Shown here piece after piece: positions 1 through 7,405 of a DNA stretch of 64,000 nucleotides. The stretch comes from Nocardia carnea NBRC 14403. Lineage in GTDB: Bacteria; Actinomycetota; Actinomycetes; Mycobacteriales; Mycobacteriaceae. The translations under genes were made by a program, and so were the position numbers. How positions within the stretch are numbered: position 1 is the stretch's first letter; the number at the start of each line of letters is the position of its first letter. The stretch covers positions 120,656-184,655 of the forward strand of contig NZ_BAFV01000020.1 of assembly GCF_000308515.1 (NCBI RefSeq), given 5' to 3'. The notes under the pieces were generated by a model, which had not been told where the DNA came from, ran no database searches, and saw only the letters and a program-made list of their open reading frames with translations.

Positions 1-605
1 CGGAACCGCAACAGTTCCGGCGCCGAGGAAAGCATCAGGCTCAGTGGCATATATCCGGCGAGCATGAGCGCGGTGGTCATGAACATGACCGCCAGCCCGG
101 CCGTATCGTGCGCCGGGAGCGGTGCGAGATCTTCGGTGCGCGGCTGGAGGTCGTCGGCGATCACCTGGGCCGACAGCACCTGGCCGATGCTCGACGACTG
201 GGAGGCGCCTGCGGCACCGGCCGTATAGACCGTGGCGGGGCCGTCGGGGCCGGCCGGTAGCGAGACCGCGCCGGTGACCTCGCGGCCGAACACGAGTTCG
301 CGGGCTTCGGCATCGCTGCCGGTGATCCGCACCTCTACGGCGGCGCCCTGATCGGCTTCCAATGCCGTCGCGAATTCGGCCGCGCCCGGCCCGGCGACCG
401 CGACCGGCATATTGTTCGGCGCGGGTGCGTGCATGGCGGCGAGGTAGCCGGTGATCATCATGCCGACCATCAGGAACGGGAAGACGAACATGCCGACGAT
501 GCGGCCGATCTTCTCCTTTTTCGTGCGAGCCAGCTCTTCCTGGTCGGCTTTGTCGAGCTCCACCTGTGTGGGCGGGCTTTCGGTTTCGGTCGGCGAGGCA
601 GTCAC
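1..605 (-). CDS. Membrane protein, ABC-2/DUF3533-like, N-terminal part only
   Basis: This gene runs off the left edge, so only about 201 N-terminal residues are visible. An acidic and charged cytoplasmic head is followed by a transmembrane segment (residues about 32-52, FVFPFLMVGMMITGYL). After it comes an extracytoplasmic stretch of about 100 residues, and a second hydrophobic segment starts near residue 170. This is the layout of YhgE/Pip-like and DUF3533/SNG1-type membrane proteins related to ABC-2 permeases. The GTG start at 605 is chosen because AAGGAG lies 9 nt upstream; an in-frame ATG at 689 lacks such a site. The divergent TetR gene at 849 may repress it, a common arrangement for efflux-type membrane proteins. 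Substrate is unknown. Confidence 0.65.
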   Translation of the reverse strand, partial: MTASPTETESPPTQVELDKADQEELARTKKEKIGRIVGMFVFPFLMVGMMITGYLAAMHAPAPNNMPVAVAGPGAAEFATALEADQGAAVEVRITGSDAEARELVFGREVTGAVSLPAGPDGPATVYTAGAAGASQSSSIGQVLSAQVIADDLQPRTEDLAPLPAHDTAGLAVMFMTTALMLAGYMPLSLMLSSAPELLRF

Positions 606-848
606 CGCGGCACTCCTTGCTGTGGGCAGATGCGAACCCGCGGGTTCGGCAGAAGATCCGGTGGGTTCTCGGCGGCGGGGCAGCGTCATCGATCCCTCGG
701 GCCGCACACCCGGTATGGAACTAATTTACGCCACTTGACTTAAAATGGTGATACCCGCGGGCTGTGAGACTGATCGCAACCGCGTACCAGCGGTATGGGG
801 GCAGGATGAGAACCTGCCCGCAGGCACGACAGAAGGCGAGGACAAACG

Positions 849-1487
849 GTGGGACGGCGCGGTGATCTGGCCAGGCAGGCCCTCCTGGACTCCGCCGAGG
901 AACTGTTCGCGACCCACGGGATCGACTCGGTATCCAGCCGGCGTATCGCCGAGCACGCGGGCCAGTCCAACCACTCGGCGGTCACCTACCACTTCGGGGG
1001 CCGCGACGAACTCCTGCGCGAACTGGTGGACCGCTACCGCGAACCGGTGCGCCGCATCCGCGCCGATCTGATCGCCCGGCTCCCGGCCGATCCCGGTCTC
1101 ACGGAATATCTGCAATGCCTGATCCTGCCGGTGACCAGCCATATCGGATCTCTGCCTACGCCGACCTGGCGGGCGCGGCTGCAACGTCAGTTGGCGATCA
1201 CACCGTCCACCGCCGCCATGCTCACCGAATCCGCCCGTGCCGACGAGCTGACCGACCGCGTTATCGCGCAGATCCACGAATACCTGTCGGCCGTGCCGCC
1301 CACGGTGCGCACCGGTCGCGAGCGGATCGTGGGCCGCATGATCATCGATATCTGCGCCGAATACGAAACCCGGATCAGCGAGGGCACCCGAACCGCCGAA
1401 TGGACAGCGCTCGGATACTTCCTCACCGACGCCTGCGCGGGCCTGCTCAGCGCCCCGGTGAGTCATCCGGATTTCGCCGGGTTGTAG
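849..1487 (+). CDS. TetR/AcrR family transcriptional regulator
   Basis: A 212-residue protein with a typical TetR N-terminal DNA-binding domain: helix LARQALLDSAEELFATHG, then the helix-turn-helix SSRRIAEHAG...VTYHFGGRDELL at about residues 28-50. The C-terminal ligand and dimer domain is helical and not diagnostic. It starts at GTG 849 behind a weak purine-rich stretch (AAGGCGAGGA). It is divergent from the membrane protein ending its 5' part at 605, and the shared 240-bp interval is AT-richer than its surroundings near 721-750. This suggests autoregulation and control of the membrane protein. That link is inference from position; the family call is firm. Confidence 0.9.
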   Translation: MGRRGDLARQALLDSAEELFATHGIDSVSSRRIAEHAGQSNHSAVTYHFGGRDELLRELVDRYREPVRRIRADLIARLPADPGLTEYLQCLILPVTSHIGSLPTPTWRARLQRQLAITPSTAAMLTESARADELTDRVIAQIHEYLSAVPPTVRTGRERIVGRMIIDICAEYETRISEGTRTAEWTALGYFLTDACAGLLSAPVSHPDFAGL

Positions 1488-1870
1488 GGACAGCCGGCCA
1501 TCGCCGGTGAGACGAACCGGCGCAGTTGCCCCGGCCTGCCAGGCGGAAAGCGGGCCCCGAACAGGCAAGGCCCGACCACCGGTAGCCCCTCACCGAGCAC
1601 GTTGTCGGGTCTCCGGCGTACACCGGTCGGCCGGGCCGGGGCGCCGCATCAGGAGCGGTGAGGCCGCGCAGATGGGCGTCGCAGCCGTGCACGGTGGCGC
1701 GGACGCTTGTGGCCGGCAATGCTCGGCCCGGCCGGAAGTCGATGGACCCCGGCCGGACCGCTCGGAGTACCCGGGCAAGACCGGACGGCCCCTGATCGAC
1801 CGGGATTGTGCCGGCCGGGTGCTGTTGCACTCCTGACGCCGGGCTCGTGCACCTCTGATGCCGGGATCGG
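1488..1870. other. Intergenic stretch, no supported gene
   Basis: About 380 bases lie between the tetR gene and the convergent rsr gene. Open frames exist on both strands, but their translations are arginine- and proline-rich with no recognisable motif or ribosome-binding site, as expected for shadow frames in high-GC DNA. I see no convincing terminator or repeat. Confidence 0.5.
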
Positions 1871-3472
1871 TCAAGCTTCGCGGGCGAAATCGGCCAGTAA
1901 AGTCGGCACCGCGGCGTCGAAACCGGCGATATCGAGCATTCCGGCGTCCCGCGGATCGGCGATGGTGAAATTGCTCGCGGTCATTCCCAGCACCACCAGC
2001 TTGGCCATCGGGTTGATGTGTTCGCGGTAGCGCCGAAGCGACTGGTGCGGGTGTTCTTTTCCGGCCCACGTCTCGTTGTCGGTGAGGACCACGAATACGT
2101 CCACGTCGATACCACTTTCGAGTGCGTAGCGCATGGGCAGCGAGCAATCCGTACCGCCGAACGGCAGGTTCGATACCGCGCGGATTGCATCGTCGAGCCG
2201 CTGCCGCGGGCTGATATCCACCTGCCGCAGTGCGGCATCCCGGTAATTCGTACTGCCCTCGAGTGCGGTGAAACCGACGATCCTGTGCTGCGGTTCGGTC
2301 GCCGCCGTCACCAGCGCGAGTGCCGCGCTGGCCTCGCGTGCCGACAGCGGCAGCCCCGCGATCGGAGCCATCATCGATCCCGAGACGTCGAGCGCGAGCA
2401 GATACCGCTTCCCGGTGGGTTCCACCGCCCGGAACGCCGCGTAGAACGCCGCGTCCAGGGCATCGACGATCGGCTGTGCCGGTGACCAGGTGCTGCGTCC
2501 ACGCACGCCGCGGCCCGCGGCATAGGTGCGTAGTGCGACCAGTACGTTCACCGGGTGCACTCGGCCGTGCCGCAACCGTTCCGGATCCGCCAGTTGCGCG
2601 GCCACCGCCCGGGTGCGCGCGGCGAGCGGGTCCAGCAGGCCGAGGCCGGTCAGTCGCGGCAGCTGCCGCATGAGCGCGGTCTGCGGAAGACCGCTGTCCA
2701 GCAGCGCTTCCCATACCGCAGGCTCGGTGAGCGCGGTATCGGGCAGCATCTCCCATGACAGCCGGTACTCGTGTACCAGCGCCGGAATCGCGGCGGCCTC
2801 GGCGGTCTGTGCGCGGTGGAACCCTTCCACGAGCCGCAATCCGTCCAGGGCGGGTTCGCGTCCGCAGATCCAGTCGAACAGGCGCTTACGCTCGTTCTCG
2901 GTGGTTTCCGGGTGTGACAGGCGCAGCAGGTCGCGGTGGGTCCAGCCTTCGCGCTGCCGGTACTTCACGGCCTGATAGGCGATTTCGTCGATCGGCCGGC
3001 TCGTGTACCAGTGCGCTACGGCACGCCGCAGGCCGCGACCCCAGCCGCGGAACTGTTCGATATATCGCGCGAACAGGAACAGGTGGGTTCCGGTGCGCGC
3101 CACCAGCGGTAGCGCGTCCAGCGCGGTGCGCCGGCCCTCGGTATCGCCCAGCGAAGCCGCGGCGGCGAGCGCGAACAACGCGGGATTCTGCCGTGGTGCC
3201 CGGCCGGACACCGAGACATCGACGATCTCGGCAACCAGTTCCGCGGTCCGCTCCTGCGCGAATTCCACCACCACGGCAGCATTTTCGCGAGTGAGTTCCC
3301 GGGTGCCGACATAGTAGGTGCCACCGTCGGTGCCGAGGGTGAGGAACCGGCGCAACCGCACCTGCGGGGTGATTTCGAAGGTCCACCCGCCCGCGTTGTT
3401 CGGCATCTGCCGCGTATCGGCCTGTTCTCGCTGCGGTGTGCTGCGCAGATCGATCCGTGCCAGTGCGTCCAT
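1871..3472 (-). CDS. rsr: TROVE domain protein, Ro60-like (Rsr)
   Basis: A 533-residue ring-type RNA-binding protein of the Ro60/Rsr family. The N-terminal TROVE region (about residues 20-350) starts with the GGWTFEITPQVRLRRFLTLG segment and the TYYVG motif typical of Ro proteins, and is made of helical repeats. The C-terminal von Willebrand-like domain (about 355-533) has an intact MIDAS motif, DVSGSM. Ro proteins bind misfolded RNA ends in the ring and Y RNA on the outer surface. The start at 3472 is preceded by AAGGGG. Immediately upstream, on the same strand, are two candidate Y RNAs (3602-3711 and 3738-3863), which is the classic bacterial rsr arrangement. RtcB, a frequent partner in other bacteria, lies at 37.5 kb, not adjacent. 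Annotation as TROVE/Ro is secure; the exact role in this organism is inferred. Confidence 0.93.
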   Translation of the reverse strand: MDALARIDLRSTPQREQADTRQMPNNAGGWTFEITPQVRLRRFLTLGTDGGTYYVGTRELTRENAAVVVEFAQERTAELVAEIVDVSVSGRAPRQNPALFALAAAASLGDTEGRRTALDALPLVARTGTHLFLFARYIEQFRGWGRGLRRAVAHWYTSRPIDEIAYQAVKYRQREGWTHRDLLRLSHPETTENERKRLFDWICGREPALDGLRLVEGFHRAQTAEAAAIPALVHEYRLSWEMLPDTALTEPAVWEALLDSGLPQTALMRQLPRLTGLGLLDPLAARTRAVAAQLADPERLRHGRVHPVNVLVALRTYAAGRGVRGRSTWSPAQPIVDALDAAFYAAFRAVEPTGKRYLLALDVSGSMMAPIAGLPLSAREASAALALVTAATEPQHRIVGFTALEGSTNYRDAALRQVDISPRQRLDDAIRAVSNLPFGGTDCSLPMRYALESGIDVDVFVVLTDNETWAGKEHPHQSLRRYREHINPMAKLVVLGMTASNFTIADPRDAGMLDIAGFDAAVPTLLADFAREA

Positions 3473-3558
3473 CGTTACCCCTTCCCTCGGCCCGGTATCC
3501 GGGCATGCGGGGAGACGGGCGTGCTGGTGTCCGCCGGGATGATCTACCCGAAAGATAA

Positions 3559-3573
3559 CCGGCAGGCTGCCGG
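3559..3573 (-). terminator. GC hairpin followed by T-rich run, between Y RNA 2 and rsr
   Basis: CCGGC and GCCGG arms form a compact hairpin (the full inverted repeat is 7 bp around one central base, so the real loop is about 5 nt). On the minus strand it is followed by TTATCTTT. It could end or attenuate the upstream Y RNA transcript before rsr. The T run is imperfect, so the terminator call is tentative. Confidence 0.4.
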
Positions 3574-3601
3574 CCCGCTCCCCACTGTGTCGGTGCGCGC
3601 G

Positions 3602-3711
3602 GAGAACGGGCATGGGGTGCCGACCGGAGTTCATGTACCCGGGTTTCCCCGGGTGCATGCAGGATTCGAACCCGTATATACCAGATAACCGGCCGGCGTC
3701 GGCCCGTTCTC
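3602..3711 (-). ncRNA. Candidate Y RNA 2 with T-arm mimic and GNRA hairpin
   Basis: On the minus strand this 110-nt element is closed by a perfect 10-bp helix between 3702-3711 and 3602-3611. An internal loop follows, then a 9-bp helix between 3689-3697 and 3619-3627 with one G-U pair. Inside sits a canonical tRNA T-arm (3675 to 3659, loop UUCGAAU). Directly after it is an 11-position hairpin (3658-3648 with 3643-3633, one A-C mismatch) capped by a GAAA tetraloop, which takes the place of an acceptor stem. No normal D-arm is present. Bacterial Y RNAs near rsr genes are known to carry a tRNA-like module beyond a long closing stem, and this element matches that plan. It lies 130 nt upstream of the rsr start. 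The structure is read directly from the sequence; the function is inferred from family and location. Confidence 0.8.
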
Positions 3712-3737
3712 GTTGCGCGGCACCGCCGGCGGATGGG

Positions 3738-3863
3738 CGTGGTGGTGGGAACCGGAAAGTCCACTGCTCTGTCCATTGAGCTACGCGCCCGTAAGGGCCG
3801 CGGCAGGATTCGAACCCGCAACCTGTGGATCCGAAAACCGATTCACTCCGGCCCACCCGCACG
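3738..3863 (-). ncRNA. Candidate Y RNA 1 (YrlA-like, permuted tRNA mimic)
   Basis: This 126-nt minus-strand element reads as a circularly permuted tRNA on an Ro-type stem. The outer stem pairs 3853-3863 with 3738-3748 (4 and 5 bp around a 2x2 loop). A second helix pairs 3838-3843 with 3750-3755. An anticodon-stem-like helix pairs GUGGA with UCCAC (3825-3829, 3760-3764). Inside are a T-arm (3819-3803, loop UUCGAAU), a hairpin closed by UUAC in place of the free acceptor ends (3802-3784), the UA linker of tRNA positions 8-9, and a D-arm GCUC/GAGC (3781-3766) whose loop keeps the GG dinucleotide. The order T-arm, closed acceptor, D-arm is the reverse of tRNA order and matches YrlA-type bacterial Y RNAs. 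It sits just upstream of candidate Y RNA 2 and rsr. Confidence 0.83.
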
Positions 3864-3872
3864 GTGTGCCGT

Positions 3873-3895
3873 GTCCGGAACTGTACACACCGGAC
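3873..3895. repeat. Inverted repeat GTCCGG/CCGGAC between B12 operon and Y RNA 1
   Basis: Six-base arms at 3873-3878 and 3890-3895 flank an 11-nt loop. The repeat lies downstream of the ABC importer operon and upstream of Y RNA 1 on the minus strand. No T-tract follows, so it is not a clear terminator. The loop contains TACAGT (3885 to 3880, minus strand), which fits a -10 box for Y RNA 1 transcription; this is only a suggestion. The surrounding 3896-4092 holds no supported gene. Confidence 0.35.
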
Positions 3896-4092
3896 CCGTT
3901 GCGCTCCAGAGATTTTCCGCGGGAATCACGGGGACCCGCGTGTGCTCGCCGGAAGCGACCGGGTGTAAAGGTGCGACGACCGCTTGTGCGGGGGCGGCTT
4001 CTCCCCGGCCAACCGGCCGGTACGGCGGCTCGCGCCTCGCTGAGTTCGCGCGTGGGCATCGACTGTCGCGGCCTGTGGGATCAGGCGGGCGC

Positions 4093-4875
4093 TTACCGGT
4101 CGACAGCTTGCGGTACGCCCGCCGGGCGGCGATAGCGGATGACGGGAACGCCGTCGTCTACGGTGACGGTGGCGCGAACACCGTAGACGTCGTGGACCAG
4201 ACGTTCGGTCAGGGTTTCGGCAGGCAGTCCGTGGGCAGCGATCCGGCCACGGTCCAGAACCAGTACGTAGTCGCAGAACATCGCCGCGAGGTTCAGATCG
4301 TGCAGGGCGACCACGGTGGTGATGGGCAGTTCGGTGATCAGATCCAGGATTTCGAGCTGGTGGGCGATATCGAGATGGTTGGTGGGCTCGTCGAGCAGTA
4401 GTTCGCTGGGTTCCTGCGCCAGGGCGCGCGCGATCTGGGTGCGCTGGCGTTCGCCGCCGGAGAGGGTGCGCCAGGTGCGGTGTGCGTGTGCCGCGAGACC
4501 GGTGGCGTGCAACGCTTTGTCGATCGACTCGTCCTCCCGGGAGTCGGTGCCGAACAGGTCACGGTGCGGGATCCGGCCCAGGCGTACGACATCGCGCACG
4601 GTGATATCGACCTCGGTATGCGCATGCTGGCCGACCATCGCGACCCGGCGGGCCAGCGGGCGCCGCCCGAGGCGGTGCAGGGGAGTGCCGTCGAGGGTGA
4701 CGGTGCCGCGATCGGGTCGCGAGACTCCCGCGAGCAACCGCAGCAGCGAGGATTTACCGGACCCGTTCGGCCCGAGCAATCCGACCGTCTGCCCGGGCCG
4801 CGGCCGGATATCGATATCGTCGACGACCAGGTTGCCGCCGCGGGTCCACGACAGATGTGTGCCGCTCAGTGTCAT
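4093..4875 (-). CDS. BtuD/FecE-type ABC transporter ATP-binding protein
   Basis: A 260-residue ABC ATPase of the cobalamin/siderophore importer class. Walker A is GPNGSGKS (35-42), the signature is LSGGERQR (about 138-145) and Walker B is LLLDEPTNHLD (159-169), followed by the switch His in VALHDLNLA. It is the last gene of a three-gene operon, 52 nt after the permease gene, and has a strong GGAGGTG site 6 nt before ATG 4875. By family alone it could serve iron-siderophore uptake. The cobalamin riboswitch at the head of the operon argues for vitamin B12 or another corrinoid. Confidence 0.92.
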   Translation of the reverse strand: MTLSGTHLSWTRGGNLVVDDIDIRPRPGQTVGLLGPNGSGKSSLLRLLAGVSRPDRGTVTLDGTPLHRLGRRPLARRVAMVGQHAHTEVDITVRDVVRLGRIPHRDLFGTDSREDESIDKALHATGLAAHAHRTWRTLSGGERQRTQIARALAQEPSELLLDEPTNHLDIAHQLEILDLITELPITTVVALHDLNLAAMFCDYVLVLDRGRIAAHGLPAETLTERLVHDVYGVRATVTVDDGVPVIRYRRPAGVPQAVDR

Positions 4876-4927
4876 CTGTTCACCTCCGTCCTGCGGTTCG
4901 CCGGCGGGCCGGGATGTTGCGGCAGGG

Positions 4928-5977
4928 TCATTCGGTGCTCCGGGTGCGGAACAGCAACAGTGCGAACGCGGGCACCCCGATCAATGCGGTGACCACTCCG
5001 ACCGGTACCTCCTGCGGGGCGAAAACGGTCCGTGCCAGTGCATCGACCCAGACCAGCAGAACAGCGCCCAGAACGGCACAGACCGGCAGCAGCCGGCTGT
5101 GCCGGGGACCCACCAGGAACCGGGCGGCATGCGGCAGGACCAGGCCGACGAAACCGATCGCCCCGGCCGCACTGACCAGCACCGCGGTCATCAGGGCGGT
5201 GACGACGAGTAGCAGCAGCCGGGTCCGCCCGACCGCGATGCCCAGGGTCGCCGCGGCCGACGACCCGAAGGTGAACGCGTCCAGTGCGGAATGCCGCCAC
5301 CAGCACAGCACGAAACCGGCGGCGCAGACCAGTGCCGTGACCGTGACATCGGTCCAGCTCGCGCCCGCCAGCGAACCCAGCAGCCAGAAGAGGATGCCGC
5401 GGGTGCGTTCGGCATCGGCGGAGGACAACACGATGAACGAGGTGAGCGCGGAGAACAACTGGGTGCCCGCGACCCCCGCCAGCACCACCTTGGCCGCGCC
5501 GCCACCGGCCCCCGCCGCCAGCAGCAGCACCAGGCCGAACGAGACCAAGGCGCCGACCAGCGCGCCGGTGGACAGTGATACCAGGCCGCCGCCCACCCCG
5601 AGTACCGCCACGATCACCGCACCGGTGGACGCGCCGGACGAGATACCGAGGACGAACGGATCCGCGAGCGGGTTGCGCAGCAGCGATTGCATGATCGCCC
5701 CGCAGACGGCCAGTCCGGCGCCGCAGATCGCGGCGAGCAGTGTCCGCGGTAGCCGCAGTTCCCAGACGATGCCTTCGCGGATCGCCGAAACCTCCGCGGC
5801 GCCGATACCGAGCTTGTCGAACAGTACGGCGTAGACATCGCCGATGGACAGCTCAGCGGGACCGATGGTGATCGTGAACGCCATCGAGACGGCCAGCGCC
5901 GCCAGACCGAGCAGCACCAGCGCGGCCGTCGCGGGTGCGCGCGTGACCGGGGCGGCCTGTGCTGTCGGCGGACTCAC
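4928..5977 (-). CDS. BtuC/FecCD-type ABC importer permease
   Basis: A 349-residue polytopic membrane protein with about ten hydrophobic segments and the FecCD family landmarks LRLPRTLLAAICGAGLAVCG, NPLADPFVLGISSGAS and GFVGLVLPHAARFLVGP. The last of these is the coupling helix region that docks on the ATPase. The GTG start at 5977 overlaps the stop of the binding-protein gene by 4 nt (GTGA), which fixes the start and indicates translational coupling; longer in-frame extensions run through the preceding gene. It forms the membrane channel of the corrinoid importer with the neighbouring ATPase. Confidence 0.93.
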   Translation of the reverse strand: MSPPTAQAAPVTRAPATAALVLLGLAALAVSMAFTITIGPAELSIGDVYAVLFDKLGIGAAEVSAIREGIVWELRLPRTLLAAICGAGLAVCGAIMQSLLRNPLADPFVLGISSGASTGAVIVAVLGVGGGLVSLSTGALVGALVSFGLVLLLAAGAGGGAAKVVLAGVAGTQLFSALTSFIVLSSADAERTRGILFWLLGSLAGASWTDVTVTALVCAAGFVLCWWRHSALDAFTFGSSAAATLGIAVGRTRLLLLVVTALMTAVLVSAAGAIGFVGLVLPHAARFLVGPRHSRLLPVCAVLGAVLLVWVDALARTVFAPQEVPVGVVTALIGVPAFALLLFRTRSTE

Positions 5978-7008
5978 GAACCGTAGCCCCACCGCTCCAG
6001 GGCGTCGGCGACTTTCTCGATACCGTCGACCGTCCGGATCGACGGATTCAGATCGGCACCGTTGACGACGATATAGCGCTTGTTCCGGACGGCATCCAGT
6101 CGCACGGTGACCGGGTTCGATTCCAGGAACGAGATCTTGCTGTCGAGGGCGTCGCCGGCCAGGCTGCGCCGGCTCAGATCGGCCAGGACGAGGGCGGTCG
6201 GGTTGCGGTCGAGGACCGTTTCCCAGCTGACCTGCGGCCACTCGTTGGTGGTGTCGTCGAAAATGTTCTTCGCGCCGACCGCGTCGGTGATGATGCCGGA
6301 CGATCCGCAGCATCCCGCCATGTAGGGCGTGGAGGTGTCGGCGAACCAGTACGCCAGCGATACGTCCTGGGCGGCGATCCGGCCGACCGCGGCATCGTGG
6401 CGGCCGCGTAGTTCGGTGACCAGTTGCTCGCCGCGTTCCTCGATATCGAAGATCGCTGCGAGGTCGCGGACCTCCCTGTACACCGAATCCATGGTCAGCG
6501 GTTCGGTGCGGGCGCCGTCGGCATTGACACTGGCATCCGTTTTCCCGTCGCAGTCGGTCGGCGACAGATAGGACGGCACGCCCAGCTGCGCGAACTGGTC
6601 TCGGTCGGCCACCCCGCCGGCGCCGAGAGTGCCCCCGAAGGAGGCCGCGACGAAATCGGGTTCGGTATCGAGAACCACCTCGAACGAGGGGGCGTTCTCG
6701 GCCAGCCGGGGGACCTTCGCGTTCGCGTCGGCGAGATTCTCACGCACCGGATCGGTCCAGGTCGCGGTCCCAACCATCCGGTCGGCCAGGCCGAGCGAGA
6801 GCATGATCTCCGCTGACCCTTGATTCAGCGCGACCGCACGCTGCGGCGGAGCGTCCACCGTGACCTCGACACCGCAGTTGCTGATCTTCCTCGGATAGCC
6901 CGCCGTATCGGTCGCGGTATCGGAGGCGGTTCCGGCTTCGGTGGCCGAGCAGCCGGCGAGCGCGGCAGCGGCCACTACGGTGGTGATGATCAGCGGAAAC
7001 AACCGCAT
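5974..7008 (-). CDS. BtuF-like substrate-binding lipoprotein
   Basis: A 344-residue class III periplasmic-binding-type protein. It starts with a lipoprotein signal peptide whose lipobox LAGC places the lipidated Cys at residue 20. The mature part contains two lobes joined by a helix, the FecB/BtuF fold, with the opening motif PPQRAVALNQGSAEIMLSLGL and a C-terminal YIVVNGADLN segment. An unusual CCGSSG stretch lies mid-protein. ATG 7008 is chosen because it begins the signal peptide, with AGGAG 10 nt upstream; upstream in-frame codons would run into the riboswitch. It is the first gene of the operon and captures the substrate outside the membrane. Confidence 0.9.
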   Translation of the reverse strand: MRLFPLIITTVVAAAALAGCSATEAGTASDTATDTAGYPRKISNCGVEVTVDAPPQRAVALNQGSAEIMLSLGLADRMVGTATWTDPVRENLADANAKVPRLAENAPSFEVVLDTEPDFVAASFGGTLGAGGVADRDQFAQLGVPSYLSPTDCDGKTDASVNADGARTEPLTMDSVYREVRDLAAIFDIEERGEQLVTELRGRHDAAVGRIAAQDVSLAYWFADTSTPYMAGCCGSSGIITDAVGAKNIFDDTTNEWPQVSWETVLDRNPTALVLADLSRRSLAGDALDSKISFLESNPVTVRLDAVRNKRYIVVNGADLNPSIRTVDGIEKVADALERWGYGS

Positions 7009-7039
7009 CAGGACTGGACTCCTTGCGTCTGGGCCTGTG

Positions 7040-7190
7040 CGCGAGGCCGGCGTCGGTGCGACGCGTGAGCGATCGGACTTCACCTGCACGGTGTCACCGT
7101 TGCGCGCCAGTCCCGGACTCCCACCGGGTTCCCTCACTACGCCGCGGGCCGCAATGCGGCCGCGACCATGCTATCCGACGCCCGACTGGA
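7040..7190 (-). promoter_or_regulatory. Cobalamin (AdoCbl) riboswitch
   Basis: The minus-strand leader of the importer operon contains the conserved core of cobalamin riboswitches: GAGGGAACCCGGTG, then GAGTCCGGGACTG and CGCAACGGTGA (roughly 7136 down to 7094). A G/C-rich P3-like hairpin precedes it (GCGGCCGC/GCGGCC, about 7165-7145), and a B12-box-like AGTCCGATCG lies downstream (about 7079-7070). The aptamer ends about 35-60 nt before the binding-protein start, so ligand-induced sequestration of translation, or early termination, would switch off import when B12 is plentiful. The core match is direct; the outer limits are approximate. Confidence 0.87.
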
Positions 7191-7261
7191 CGTACGACCA
7201 GGGCGAAGCGTAAACCCGGCCCTCGGGCGATCGCCAACTCGTACCATAATTCGGTACCATC

Positions 7262-7405
7262 GTGTTCACGGGGCTGGGTAGGCCCGAACCCCTGAAAGGG
7301 GATAAATCGGGGTACTGGTCGCGTCGAATCAACGACGAACACCGCCTGGTCTATGCGGTCTCCGGCGACAGCATCCTGATCGCACAGGCCCGCTACCACT
7401 ACTGA
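7262..7405 (+). pseudogene. C-terminal remnant of a YoeB/Txe-type toxin
   Basis: The reading frame encodes about 47 residues that match the second half of Yoe[20 protein letters not shown], then EHRLVYAV and the terminal ARYHY. In YoeB the region EPLK...GxWSRRI...HRLVY...RYHY contains the catalytic Arg and His-Tyr end. The first 40 or so residues of the family are absent. The DNA just upstream (7205-7261) shows neither the missing part nor an antitoxin gene. I therefore call it a decayed fragment rather than an active toxin. It lies between the riboswitch region and the SDR gene. Confidence 0.7.

Noticed and set aside
1590..2756. Long minus-strand open frame of 388 codons
   Set aside because: Arg/Gly/Ala-rich shadow frame inside the rsr gene with no motifs.
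3649..3793. A single intron-containing or degenerate tRNA spanning the D-arm at 3781-3766 and the T-arm at 3675-3659
   Set aside because: The acceptor halves do not pair well and the distance is too long. Each half fits far better into its own separate hairpin-closed structure.
1871..3862. Extension of the TROVE gene through the upstream region to 3862
   Set aside because: The extra residues are translations of the structured RNAs; the real start at 3472 has a good ribosome-binding site.
3804..3863. A 60-nt D-arm-less tRNA ending at the first T-arm
   Set aside because: An apparent acceptor pairing of six bases exists, but the anticodon loop would be abnormal and the permuted Y RNA fold explains more of the sequence.
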